From: JALXCH01 sp964495805
Lineage (GTDB): Bacteria > Calditrichota > Calditrichia > RBG-13-44-9
Length of the DNA stretch: 51,293 nt
Assembly: GCA_964495805.1 (NCBI GenBank)
Contig: CAZBWV010000047.1
Location: 1 to 51,293 of the forward strand
Reading direction: 5' to 3'
In this document: positions 42,955 through 51,200 of the stretch, one piece after another
Layout of the letters: the number at the start of each line of letters is the position of its first letter
Numbering within the stretch: the stretch's first letter is position 1
The notes under the pieces: generated by a model
The model's input: the letters and a program-made list of their open reading frames with translations, nothing else
The model's database searches: none
Told to the model about the DNA's origin: nothing
Position numbers and translations under genes: made by a program

Positions 42955-44757
42955 ATGAAAGCTCTCTATAAAAAAATGCTCATCATCGGGGGAGCCACGC
43001 TCATCCTGGAAGCAATTATTGTGTATTTTCTATACATCAGCATCAATGCGTTTTATGCGGATCTGACCAAAAAATTGGCTTATCTCCTGGTAGAACAGGT
43101 GAAAAACGTCATCGTTTCCGAACGCTTCGACATTTCCCGATTTTCTCAGTACAACAAATATCCTACCCGGCGGCTGATGAACCGCTTCAGCGGTGAGGAT
43201 TCCAAGATACTTCACATTCTTTTGATCGATACCACCAACCACATCATCATCAGCGATGACCCCTCAGTGGAAGGTAAAGTGTACACTTCTCCAAAGGAAC
43301 TTTCCATCCTGGATACCGATCATCCCACCATTGTAAATCGGAAATGGGAGAAGAACCAGGAAATTCTGGATGTGGTGTATCCGCTGGTGCAGGATAGCGT
43401 GAAACAGGGTTACCTGCGCACGGTCATTTCCATGAAACATCTGGAGAATTTCTACAACACCCGACGGTTCATTCTGGTGGTGGCCAGTACCATTGCTCTG
43501 GGAATTATTATTCTTACTGTGTTACTCACCTCCCGGATTTACCAGAGCAATCTGCGCGACATCGAAAATGCGTTGAAAAAGCTGAACGAAACGGATTACC
43601 AGTTCAGGGTTCAATACAAAAAGGGAGACGAATTTGCCCCGCTTTTTTCCCGGCTCAATGAACTGTTCGACAAAACTTTTGATCTAAATGCCAGCTTTCG
43701 CCAGTCCGAAGAACGAATTGCGGCCATGATGCGGGTCATTCACGAAGGCTTGATGATTCTGGACATGAATATGAACATCATTTCGTACAATGAGTACTTA
43801 CTGAATTTGTGTCAGATCAGTTCTAAAAATCGAGCGGAGGAAGTGCTGGAAAAGTTGCTTCACAAAAACCCCAAACTAATGGAAATTTACCGGCGGGCAC
43901 GAAATCCCATGACTCACTCGGTGCGCAAGCAACTCACCCTTCATCTGCTCAGTGGCAAAACAGTGGATGTTCAGGTTCACGCTCTTTCTCTGCGGGAAGG
44001 TGGAAAAGTAAACGGGGTGATTCTGTACATGAAAAACCTGGGTATGCTGAAAGAACTGGAGCAAAATCTTCATCGCAGCATGCGTTACACCATCATCAGC
44101 CAGCTGGCTTCCGGGGTCGGCCACGAAATTCGCAATCCGCTGAGCTCCCTGGCTATTCACACCGAAGTGTTAGAAGGTTTGACCCAGAACCTCCCGGTGG
44201 ACGGGGAAAGCAAACAGAAAATGAAAAAATCCATCAAAATTTTACACACGGAAATTGAGCGCATTACCCGACTACTGGACCAATTCTTCAATCTGGCCAA
44301 ACCGAAGGAAGTGGAACTGAATTTTGAAGACATCAATGATGTGGTGAAAGAGGTGTTAGAACTGGTCAATCAGCAGGCGATGGAGCGGCAGGTGAACCTG
44401 CATGTTCGACTGGGACGGAATTTACCCCTGGTCAACATCAGCCACGATCAGATTAAGCAGGTGCTGCTCAACATTATTCTGAATGCTTTCGATGCCATGC
44501 CCCATGGCGGCGATATTTACATCCGTACCTTCGAACACGAGGACAAAGTGGTGGTGGTAATTCGCGACACCGGACAGGGTATTCCAGAAGATATTCGTAA
44601 CAAAATATTTGACCTGTATTTTTCCACCAAACCCGGTGGCGGAGGCGTGGGACTGGCCATCTCCCGCAAGATTGTGGAAGCTCACGAAGGACGTCTGTAC
44701 TTTAAAACCGAAGTGGGAAAAGGCACGCGATTCTTCGTGGAACTACCCAGAACATAG
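42955..44757 (+). CDS. NtrB-like membrane sensor histidine kinase
   Basis: The 600-residue inner-membrane sensor has TM1 (about 8-30), a periplasmic domain of about 140 residues with a PAS/Cache-like look (LIDTTNHIIISDDPSVEGKV), TM2 (about 172-192), a HAMP linker, a PAS domain (about 250-345, IHEGLMILDMNMNIISYNEY), HisKA with phosphorylated His near 390 (GVGHEIRNPLSSL) and a HATPase domain (N box NIILNAFDAMPHGG, G1 DTGQGIPEDI, G2 GGGGVGLAISR). The signal is unknown. It is transcribed with the NtrC-type regulator 242 nt downstream; a sigma-54 promoter lies upstream. Confidence 0.95.
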   Translation: MKALYKKMLIIGGATLILEAIIVYFLYISINAFYADLTKKLAYLLVEQVKNVIVSERFDISRFSQYNKYPTRRLMNRFSGEDSKILHILLIDTTNHIIISDDPSVEGKVYTSPKELSILDTDHPTIVNRKWEKNQEILDVVYPLVQDSVKQGYLRTVISMKHLENFYNTRRFILVVASTIALGIIILTVLLTSRIYQSNLRDIENALKKLNETDYQFRVQYKKGDEFAPLFSRLNELFDKTFDLNASFRQSEERIAAMMRVIHEGLMILDMNMNIISYNEYLLNLCQISSKNRAEEVLEKLLHKNPKLMEIYRRARNPMTHSVRKQLTLHLLSGKTVDVQVHALSLREGGKVNGVILYMKNLGMLKELEQNLHRSMRYTIISQLASGVGHEIRNPLSSLAIHTEVLEGLTQNLPVDGESKQKMKKSIKILHTEIERITRLLDQFFNLAKPKEVELNFEDINDVVKEVLELVNQQAMERQVNLHVRLGRNLPLVNISHDQIKQVLLNIILNAFDAMPHGGDIYIRTFEHEDKVVVVIRDTGQGIPEDIRNKIFDLYFSTKPGGGGVGLAISRKIVEAHEGRLYFKTEVGKGTRFFVELPRT

Positions 44758-44769
44758 CAACAGCCGAAT

Positions 44770-44793
44770 CCCGGAAATACCAAAATTACCGGG
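44770..44793. repeat. Hairpin after the histidine kinase gene
   Basis: CCCGGAAAT (44770-44778) pairs with ATTACCGGG (44785-44793), 8 of 9 bp, 6-nt loop, 12 nt after the kinase stop. No T-tract follows. It may protect or divide the kinase-regulator transcript. Confidence 0.45.
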
Positions 44794-44999
44794 TGAACCA
44801 ACGAAACATCTTTTTCGGCAAACATTTGCTCCACAAGCCGATAATCTGAATAGGCCAAAACAAAGCTACAACCATTCAGATAAAATTCATACGGACGTCT
44901 TGCGATTTCTGTTCATTGATTGTAGTTTTAACCATGTTCTGGATGGATAAAAAAAGGGAAATTTTGAACCAGTAACCAGAGAAAAATTCAGGATTTGTT

Positions 45000-46355
45000 A
45001 TGGATCGGAATAAAATCCTTATCATTGACGACGACGAGAACTTGCTGGACGGTCTGACGACTCTGCTTTCGGCAAAAGGTTTTAACGTGAAAGGGGCACC
45101 AGACGGAAACGTTGCGCTGAACTATCTGGAAAAAGATGTTTTCGATTTAATTATTACGGACTGGAAGATGCAGAAAATGGATGGGCTGGATTTGCTGAAA
45201 CGGATTAACAAGCAATTTCCTACCATTAAAGTGATTATGATGACCGGTTACGGTTCCATTGAACATGCAGTGGAGGCCATGCAGTCTGGCGCCATCAACT
45301 ATATAACCAAACCGTTCAAATCCCAGAAGTTGATCAAAATTATTGAAGAAACTCTGGATATTGGGGAGCGTTCGCAGGCTAAAAGTAAAGAAGCGCTCAA
45401 AAAGCTGGTTCACTTCCACAACATGGTTGGGGTAAGTAAACCGATGCAGGAGGTGTACCGAAAGATTCGCGAGGTGGCACCTACCGATGTGTCGGTGCTA
45501 ATTTTAGGGGAAAGCGGTACCGGGAAGGAGCTGGTTGCCCGCGCCATTCATGATCTGTCGCCCCGCAAGGACCAACCTTTTGTGGCAGTGAACACCGGAG
45601 GCATCCCACGCGAACTGGTAGCCAGCGAACTGTTCGGGCATCTGAAAGGTTCTTTTACCGGCGCCATCGCGGATAAAAAAGGGAAATTTGAGGAAGCCAA
45701 TCGAGGAACTCTCTTTCTGGACGAAATCGGAACCATGAGTATTCCCGTACAAATATCCCTGCTCCGCGTGCTGGAAACGAATGTGATTGAACGGTTAGGA
45801 AGCAACAAACCCATCAAAGTGGATGTACGAATTATTTGCGCCAGCAATATCGATTTAATGGAATTGATTGAACAGGAGAAATTCCGCGAAGACCTTTACT
45901 ACCGGTTGAATGTATTTGCCATTGAACTACCTCCACTTCGCCAGCGCAAACAGGATATTCCGTACCTGTTAAAATATTACCTGAACCTGTTTAATATTGA
46001 GCTGAAGAAAGAAATTAAAGGGTTCACCAAAGAAGCGGTTCAGGTGCTGAAAAACTACAGCTGGCCGGGAAACATCCGGGAATTGCGCAATATTGTGCTA
46101 CGTGCCATGCTAAGTGCTACCGATGTGATCGATGTGCGACACCTGCCCAGACAGATTCAAGACAACAAACTGGGACGGGAAATCATCAGCTTTAAAGCGG
46201 GAACTCCCCTTTCCGAAGTGGAAAAGACCATGATCATTCAGACGCTGAAAGCAGTGAATGGGAACAAACTAAAAGCCGCCGAGATCCTGGGAATCAGTCG
46301 CCGCTCTCTGTATAACAAATTAGAGGATTACCAGATTGATGATAAAAATCTGTGA
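45000..46355 (+). CDS. NtrC-family sigma-54 response regulator
   Basis: The 451-residue regulator has a receiver domain (1-120; acidic pocket DDDE, phosphorylated Asp near 54 in IITDWKMQKMDG, conserved Lys in YITKPFK), an AAA+ domain (about 145-370; GESGTGKELV, Walker B GTLFLDEIG) and a C-terminal Fis HTH (GNKLKAAEILGISRRSLYNKL). The sigma-54 contact loop reads GSFTGA instead of GAFTGA (LKGSFTGAIADKKG). It should be phosphorylated by the kinase upstream. No consensus promoter is seen in the 242-nt gap; a near-match has the wrong spacing. Confidence 0.95.
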   Translation: MDRNKILIIDDDENLLDGLTTLLSAKGFNVKGAPDGNVALNYLEKDVFDLIITDWKMQKMDGLDLLKRINKQFPTIKVIMMTGYGSIEHAVEAMQSGAINYITKPFKSQKLIKIIEETLDIGERSQAKSKEALKKLVHFHNMVGVSKPMQEVYRKIREVAPTDVSVLILGESGTGKELVARAIHDLSPRKDQPFVAVNTGGIPRELVASELFGHLKGSFTGAIADKKGKFEEANRGTLFLDEIGTMSIPVQISLLRVLETNVIERLGSNKPIKVDVRIICASNIDLMELIEQEKFREDLYYRLNVFAIELPPLRQRKQDIPYLLKYYLNLFNIELKKEIKGFTKEAVQVLKNYSWPGNIRELRNIVLRAMLSATDVIDVRHLPRQIQDNKLGREIISFKAGTPLSEVEKTMIIQTLKAVNGNKLKAAEILGISRRSLYNKLEDYQIDDKNL

Positions 46356-46444
46356 AAGTTATGTACAATTGCGCAAAACTCCCCTTTCCCCTTTCTGGAA
46401 CAGGTACTGGAGCGAAAAATCGTACCACCCAAATGGTGTAGAGA

Positions 46445-46479
46445 TTCCAAATGGGAAGGCAGTTTCTGGAAATATTCCA
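46445..46479. promoter_or_regulatory. Candidate activator sites (TTCC/GGAA inverted repeats)
   Basis: TTCC-N5-GGAA (46445-46457) and TGGAA-ATA-TTCCA (46467-46479) lie 50-85 nt upstream of the -24 element of the next promoter. They share TTCC/GGAA half-sites with the repeat at 42747-42767. Confidence 0.35.
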
Positions 46480-46528
46480 CTATTCGGAAGCTGATTTTTT
46501 GACAGGTTAATACAGATTTTAATCTTTA

Positions 46529-46544
46529 TGGCAAATTATTTGCA
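46529..46544 (+). promoter_or_regulatory. Sigma-54 promoter upstream of the lone receiver gene
   Basis: TGGCA (46529-46533) and TTGCA (46540-46544) with GG and GC separated by exactly 10 nt, a full consensus -24/-12 element. The expected start is near 46555, about 25 nt before the ATG at 46581. Confidence 0.82.
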
Positions 46545-46580
46545 CGGATATCGGTGAGTGTTTGAGATATGGGAGCACCG

Positions 46581-47000
46581 ATGAAAAAAATTTTGCTGGC
46601 CGAAGACGATCGGAACCTGAGTCGCAGTCTGGATATTTTACTCACTCTGGACGGATATGAAGTCGTCTCAGTGTACAACGGAGAAGAGGCTTTAAATAAG
46701 CTGTGCCATCAGCAGTACGATTTGCTCATCACCGATATTGTTATGCCTCAGTTAGATGGTGCAGAACTCATTTCTAAAATCAAATTGCTGAATCCGGATA
46801 TTCCCATCATGGTGGTTTCGGGAAAATTAAATGAAGATTTAATTGAGGAGCTTAAACGGTACGGGGTTCAGCATATTTTACCCAAACCCATTAATCCCTC
46901 CCGGTTTCGCAAAATGGTGGGGAAAATATTTACCAACGGAAAGCATTCCCCCGACTCCGGAGCGGATGAATCCGAGCAGCCCCATTCCCCTTCCGAGTGA
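46581..47000 (+). CDS. Single-domain response regulator (receiver only)
   Basis: The product, 139 residues from the chosen ATG, is one receiver domain: MKKILLAEDDRNLSRSLDIL, phosphorylation Asp in LLITDIVMPQLDG (about residue 50), Ser/Thr switch in VVSGK and Lys in ILPKPINPSRF. A polar tail of about 20 residues follows. No output domain, so it works by protein contact or as a phosphate sink. GGGAG 5 nt before the ATG supports this start; an ATG four codons upstream is the alternative. A sigma-54 promoter precedes and a terminator follows. Confidence 0.92.
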   Translation: MKKILLAEDDRNLSRSLDILLTLDGYEVVSVYNGEEALNKLCHQQYDLLITDIVMPQLDGAELISKIKLLNPDIPIMVVSGKLNEDLIEELKRYGVQHILPKPINPSRFRKMVGKIFTNGKHSPDSGADESEQPHSPSE

Positions 47001-47045
47001 ATCATCAAAAGATGTGCGGACAGGTAAAAACATCTACCTTGATAA

Positions 47046-47083
47046 AAATGTCCCCGATCCAGATAGCGATCGGGGACGTTTTT
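47046..47083 (+). terminator. Bidirectional terminator
   Basis: GTCCCCGATC (47050-47059) and GATCGGGGAC (47068-47077) form a perfect 10-bp stem with 8-nt loop, followed by GTTTTT on the plus strand; on the minus strand ATTTTTATC follows. It serves the lone receiver gene and the convergent dehydrogenase gene. Confidence 0.93.
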
Positions 47084-47146
47084 ATATACACCCGGGATGG
47101 ATACGAAACAATCCGTGTTTGGAAAAGATGAGCAGATGAACCCCGC

Positions 47147-48784
47147 TCAGGCCCGGTTCTGTTGAATCTGCTCTTTGATTCTCGAAATGTGTCCGCGTCC
47201 CATGGCTTTCACTTCGCAACCCAGTTCCAGATAACGGCGAATCTGGTCGTCGGTTAAAATACCAAAAGCATCCACAATAGCAGCCGGTTTGCCAATGGCT
47301 TCCACCACTTCTTCCGGGTTCAGGGAAAGGTACGGTTTGTGGCGGACAGCAAATACTACCGCATCGGCACCTTTTAGTGCTTTCTTCAAATCCTTCTGCA
47401 CCCGCACTTCTTTCAGTTTATCCTGGTTGCGGAAAAATTTCTTTCGGCTGTGCCCCACTCCCGGATAGGTATCCTGCTTTTCCAGTTCCCACCAGTGATC
47501 CACATAAGGATCGTGCACGCGGATTTCGGCGCCCATCTCGCTAAGCTTTCGAGCGACAATCTCCGAACCACTGTAACGAGTATCGCCCACATCTTCCCGG
47601 TAGGAGGCGCCCAAAATCAACACTTCTGCCGCAGCAATGGGACGGTGCATCTCCCGAAGCGCATCGCGCACTAATTGAGCCGTGTGCAAACCGCGGGTAT
47701 CATTGATGTCAATTGCCATGGGAGTAATGCGGAAAATGTCGTCCTCAAAACCCAGAATGTGCTTGTATGCCCACATCCCCAGACCACCATCTTTGGGTAA
47801 ACAGTAACCACCAATGCCGGGACCGGGGAAGAGAATGTTGCTGTGGGTGGGACGCACTTTGATGGCGTTGATGACTTTGATTAAATCCACCCCATTGCGT
47901 TCGGCAAACCGGCTCCATTCATCCATAAAAGCCAGAATGGTGGCACGGTAGCTGTTCTCCACAATCTTGGCTGTTTCACTTTCGATGGGTCGATCCAGAA
48001 CGGTGAGCGGATACTGCTCGGTGTTCAGCACTTCGTTTAAAAATTTCACCACCCGGTTGCGTGCTTCTTCATTGATGCCGCTACATACGCGCCAGAAATC
48101 GCGGATACTGGCAACGTAATTGCGTCCTGGCATGACCCGCTCGTAACTATGCGCCAGCAACGGGTCGCTCTGGATGCCACGCTGGCGGAAAATTTTGCGC
48201 ATGATGGGATACGCCACTTGCTCGGTCGTTCCCGGGGCTACGGTAGTTTCGATAAGTACCAGCGCATGGGGCTGGATGTGCTTAGCGATGATGCCAAAGG
48301 ATTCCTCCAGTGCTTTCATTTCTACCTCCCCGGTGCGTACATTGCCCAGGGAGTTTTTCAGATAATCGCACTGTACATCCACCACCACCACGTCAGCCAG
48401 GGAAAGGACATCGTAGGTAAAAGTTGCCGTTAAGGTTTTCTTTTCCAGCACGCAACGCCGAATCATGGGCTCCACTTCCGGGTCTTCCGCCTTCACCGGG
48501 GAAATACCGCGGTTGATTAAAGGGATTTTCCAGTAACTGCGCACGCTGGGACGCTGCATCCCGATAACAAATTTATTTGGCTCACCGGTTTGTTTATCCA
48601 CGGTATCCGCCACAATCGCTGCCATCACCGCACCGACGAAACCAACCCCCATCACCACGACAATTTCACGCCCCATTTTCCGTTGCTCGTCCACCAGCGC
48701 TTTCACCCGCTGGAATTCTTTCGGATAATCTTCTGGTTTCGGTAGGGGAAATTCTTCTCCGGAAGGACTGATTGAATACTCCAC
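47147..48784 (-). CDS. Nucleotide-sugar dehydrogenase (UDP-Glc/GDP-Man dehydrogenase family)
   Basis: Enzymes of this family oxidise a UDP-hexose (or hexosamine) twice with NAD+ to the uronic acid, for capsule or LPS building blocks. The 545-residue product has an N-terminal NAD fold (VVVMGVGFVGAVMAAIVAD), the middle domain (ETAKIVENSYRATILAFMDE) and catalytic Cys in GPGIGGYCLPKD, then a C-terminal UDP-binding fold (EVLILGASYREDVGDTRYSG). The first about 45 residues and several loops are extra; usual length is about 430. Nearest types are WbpO/TviB-like. A perfect GGAGG lies 8 nt before a GTG at 48784, preferred to the ATG at 48799 that is part of this site. No polysaccharide genes are adjacent. 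Confidence 0.88.
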   Translation of the reverse strand: MEYSISPSGEEFPLPKPEDYPKEFQRVKALVDEQRKMGREIVVVMGVGFVGAVMAAIVADTVDKQTGEPNKFVIGMQRPSVRSYWKIPLINRGISPVKAEDPEVEPMIRRCVLEKKTLTATFTYDVLSLADVVVVDVQCDYLKNSLGNVRTGEVEMKALEESFGIIAKHIQPHALVLIETTVAPGTTEQVAYPIMRKIFRQRGIQSDPLLAHSYERVMPGRNYVASIRDFWRVCSGINEEARNRVVKFLNEVLNTEQYPLTVLDRPIESETAKIVENSYRATILAFMDEWSRFAERNGVDLIKVINAIKVRPTHSNILFPGPGIGGYCLPKDGGLGMWAYKHILGFEDDIFRITPMAIDINDTRGLHTAQLVRDALREMHRPIAAAEVLILGASYREDVGDTRYSGSEIVARKLSEMGAEIRVHDPYVDHWWELEKQDTYPGVGHSRKKFFRNQDKLKEVRVQKDLKKALKGADAVVFAVRHKPYLSLNPEEVVEAIGKPAAIVDAFGILTDDQIRRYLELGCEVKAMGRGHISRIKEQIQQNRA

Positions 48785-48906
48785 GTTTGTGACCTCCATC
48801 TTTTAAGTGAACGGATTGAATTTTTAAAACCGTGCAAAAATAGAAATTTTTACCCACTCCGTTGTGCGCTAACGGACAGGAACAGAAAAATTTTTTTTCT
48901 CATCAT

Positions 48907-50202
48907 TTAGAACGAAAGGAAGATAAAGCGCAGTACAAACAGAAAGCCTAAAATCCAGGTTAACCAGTGCACATCCCGGAAACGGCCGGACAACCCTTTA
49001 ATCACCGGGTAGAGAATAAATCCCGCCGCAATTCCATTGGCAATGCTGTAAGTCAGTGGCATAAATAAAACCACCGAAAAAGCAGGAATGGCTTCGGACA
49101 TGTCGTTCCAGTTAATCTTTACAATTTGCTGCATCATCAATGCGCCCACCACAATTAGTGCCGGTGCAGTGGCGAAAGTGGGAATGGATTTAGCCAGCGG
49201 GTAGAGGAACAGTGCCATCAGGAACAGAATTGCCACCGTAACGGTGGTTAATCCGGTACGACCTCCTTCTGCCACGCCCGCCGAGCTTTCGATATACGCT
49301 GTGACGGTGGAAGTACCAAACAGTGCGCCGGCAATGGTGCCCACCGCATCGGTGGTTAAAGCACGTCCCACCCGGGGGAAATCGCCGTTGGGTTTGATGA
49401 AACCAGCCTGTTCCGCCACCCCAATTAACGTGCCGGTGGAATCGAACAAATCCACAAAAAAGAAGGCAAAAATAATGGTGAGTAATCCGGTGTTCAGTGC
49501 ACCAACAATGTCCAGCTGAAAAAAGGTAGGAGACGGATCGGGGGGTAAACTAAAAATACCCTGATACCGGGTCAGACCAAAAATCAGACCCAGCAGCCAG
49601 TTCCCGATGATACCAAACAAAATGGCGCCCTTGATTTTGCGATACATCAACACGGCAATAATGACCACGCCAAGCATGGTCATCCAGGCATCCACATGGG
49701 AAAGATCACCCAGAGTCACCAGTGTGGCCGGGTGTGCTTTTACCAATCCGGCATTCTCCAGCCCGATAAATGCAATAAACAATCCGATTCCCCCGGCGGT
49801 GGAAATTTTCAGCACATTGGGAATCGCATCCACAATCATCTGGCGAATTTTCAAAATGGTAAGCAGCAGAAACAGCACACCGGAGATGAACACTGCCCCC
49901 AGCGCCACCCGCCAATCGTAACCCATTCCCATGCACACGGTGTAAGTGAAATAAGCATTCAATCCCATTCCCGGCGCCAGGGCAAAGGGGTAATTTACCC
50001 AGAATCCCATCACCAACATGGCCAGGCTTGAACTGACGATGGTTGCCACCATCACGGCACCGAAATCCATGCCGGTCCTGGAGAGAATGGAGGGATTAAC
50101 AAAAATGATATAGGCCATGGTCATAAAAGTGGTTAACCCCGCCACAATCTCCGTTTTCACCGTAGTTCCGTTTTCCTGCAAATGGAAAATCCGTTCCAGC
50201 AT
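48907..50202 (-). CDS. NCS2-family purine permease (AzgA-like)
   Basis: This polytopic inner-membrane protein (431 residues, 12-14 helices) probably imports purine bases with protons. Family marks are FVNPSILSRTGMDFGAVM, the TM3-type motif NYPFALAPGMGLNAYFTYTV and ESSAGVAEGGRTGLTTV in the substrate region. The AzgA/GhxP branch (guanine, hypoxanthine, adenine) fits better than uracil/xanthine permeases. AAAGGAGG precedes the ATG. It starts 21 nt after the YkgJ-type gene. Confidence 0.93.
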   Translation of the reverse strand: MLERIFHLQENGTTVKTEIVAGLTTFMTMAYIIFVNPSILSRTGMDFGAVMVATIVSSSLAMLVMGFWVNYPFALAPGMGLNAYFTYTVCMGMGYDWRVALGAVFISGVLFLLLTILKIRQMIVDAIPNVLKISTAGGIGLFIAFIGLENAGLVKAHPATLVTLGDLSHVDAWMTMLGVVIIAVLMYRKIKGAILFGIIGNWLLGLIFGLTRYQGIFSLPPDPSPTFFQLDIVGALNTGLLTIIFAFFFVDLFDSTGTLIGVAEQAGFIKPNGDFPRVGRALTTDAVGTIAGALFGTSTVTAYIESSAGVAEGGRTGLTTVTVAILFLMALFLYPLAKSIPTFATAPALIVVGALMMQQIVKINWNDMSEAIPAFSVVLFMPLTYSIANGIAAGFILYPVIKGLSGRFRDVHWLTWILGFLFVLRFIFLSF

Positions 50203-50223
50203 GGTGTGCCTCCTTTAAATTTA

Positions 50224-50760
50224 TTACTTTTCGTTGGTTATCTCATTCTGAGGCATATGATGCACCTTTTTTTCGTTTGGGAACTTGAACTGGCTCAATT
50301 TCCGGTCGTGCATTTTTTGAATTTCCACCTGTTCCCGGATCTCTTGAGCCGAATACCACTCTCCCTGATCGATTCCGGGACAAAAAGATTTGAGCGATTC
50401 CCAGGTTCTGAGGGATTGCACATTTTCCGGCCAGAAGGGGAATGTGCGGCATTGCATGGGTCGCACCGGATAGACGCGGCATGCGTTCCCCTGTAAAAAA
50501 ATGCAGCCCCCGTCTTCATTTTCTGCCACCAGCCAGCGATTGACATCCCGGAGAAAATACTGACGTTTCATCTCACTAACAGAAAGGTGAAGATATTGGG
50601 CAATCTGGTTTATTTCTTCCGGCAGAACTTCCACCAGTCCACCCGGAATTCGGCAGCAATCTCCGCATCCGGTACATTGAAAACGTAGCCCTCTGGAATA
50701 AAAAATGGATTTCTCCTTATTATTTTTGATAAAATTAAAAAACGTTTCCGGAAAAACCAA
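50224..50760 (-). CDS. YkgJ-family cysteine-cluster protein
   Basis: The 178-residue product has the CxxCxxCC cluster (FQCTGCGDCCRIPGG), a later Cys in GGCIFLQGNACRVYPVRPMQCRTFPFWP and one near SFCPG, as in the Fe-S or zinc-binding YkgJ (UPF0153) family of unknown function. The start is uncertain: the frame opens at TTG without a ribosome site. A perfect AAGGAG lies 6 nt before an in-frame ATT (codon 19), giving a protein starting just before FYSRGLRFQC. It precedes the purine permease by 21 nt. Confidence 0.82.
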   Translation of the reverse strand: MVFPETFFNFIKNNKEKSIFYSRGLRFQCTGCGDCCRIPGGLVEVLPEEINQIAQYLHLSVSEMKRQYFLRDVNRWLVAENEDGGCIFLQGNACRVYPVRPMQCRTFPFWPENVQSLRTWESLKSFCPGIDQGEWYSAQEIREQVEIQKMHDRKLSQFKFPNEKKVHHMPQNEITNEK

Positions 50761-50877
50761 TCGGATTTATTATGTATTTCTGATGAATTGGGGATTATGT
50801 TCACATCATCTCTGATGAGGGGATTTTTTGTTTCCTCATCCGGCATATCCTGTTCATTCTGTCCAAAAAAAATTTTT

Positions 50878-50970
50878 AATGAGATTCCTCCGTTCCGCTC
50901 CTCACTGCGTTCGTCGCTTCAGTCGGAATGACAGTGGGCTGGCGTGCCACACCAAGGGGAGTCGAAGGGT
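50878..50970. repeat. 93-bp repeat, copy 1
   Basis: Begins AATGAGATTCC and ends GTCGAAGGGT. It is identical, base for base as I read it, to 51201-51293. In both copies it is preceded by ATCCTGTTCATNCTGTCC and an A/T run. The offset is 323 bp. Confidence 0.9.
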
Positions 50971-50991
50971 ATCAAGAGATTCCTCCACTCA

Positions 50992-51068
50992 CCTCGACTC
51001 CGTCTCGGCTCGGTCGGAATGACAGACGGCTTTTTGTCACCCCGAGCGGAGCGACAGCGAAGTCGAGG
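50992..51068. repeat. REP-like imperfect inverted repeat
   Basis: The arm from CCTCGACTCC to GAATGACA (50992-51024) pairs imperfectly with TGTCACCCCG to AGTCGAGG (51035-51068), with a 10-nt loop. The arm is itself a diverged version of the start of the 93-bp repeat (GAGATTCCTCC...TCGGAATGACAG), so one element family occurs in both orientations here. Confidence 0.75.
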
Positions 51069-51110
51069 GGTCTCATTTCCATCCAGATTGTTCGGAAAAA
51101 GAATTTTTAG

Positions 51111-51183
51111 ACAGGATATACAGGATGAAACAGGATTTTTTGATTGTTTTTTATTTTATCCTGCAAAATCCTGTTCATCCTGT
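51111..51183. repeat. ACAGGAT triple repeat in inverted arrangement
   Basis: ACAGGAT occurs three times on the plus strand (51111, 51120, 51130) and ATCCTG[T/C] three times (51158, 51168, 51177), 9-10 bp apart, forming a long imperfect hairpin. Half of it (ATCCTGTTCATTCTGTCC) also precedes the first 93-bp copy. Confidence 0.8.
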
Positions 51184-51200
51184 CCAAAAAAATTTTTTTT

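Noticed and set aside
44816..44830. CGGCAAACATTTGC as a third sigma-54 promoter before the NtrC-type gene
   Set aside because: GG and GC are separated by 9 nt, not 10; this spacing is strict for sigma-54.
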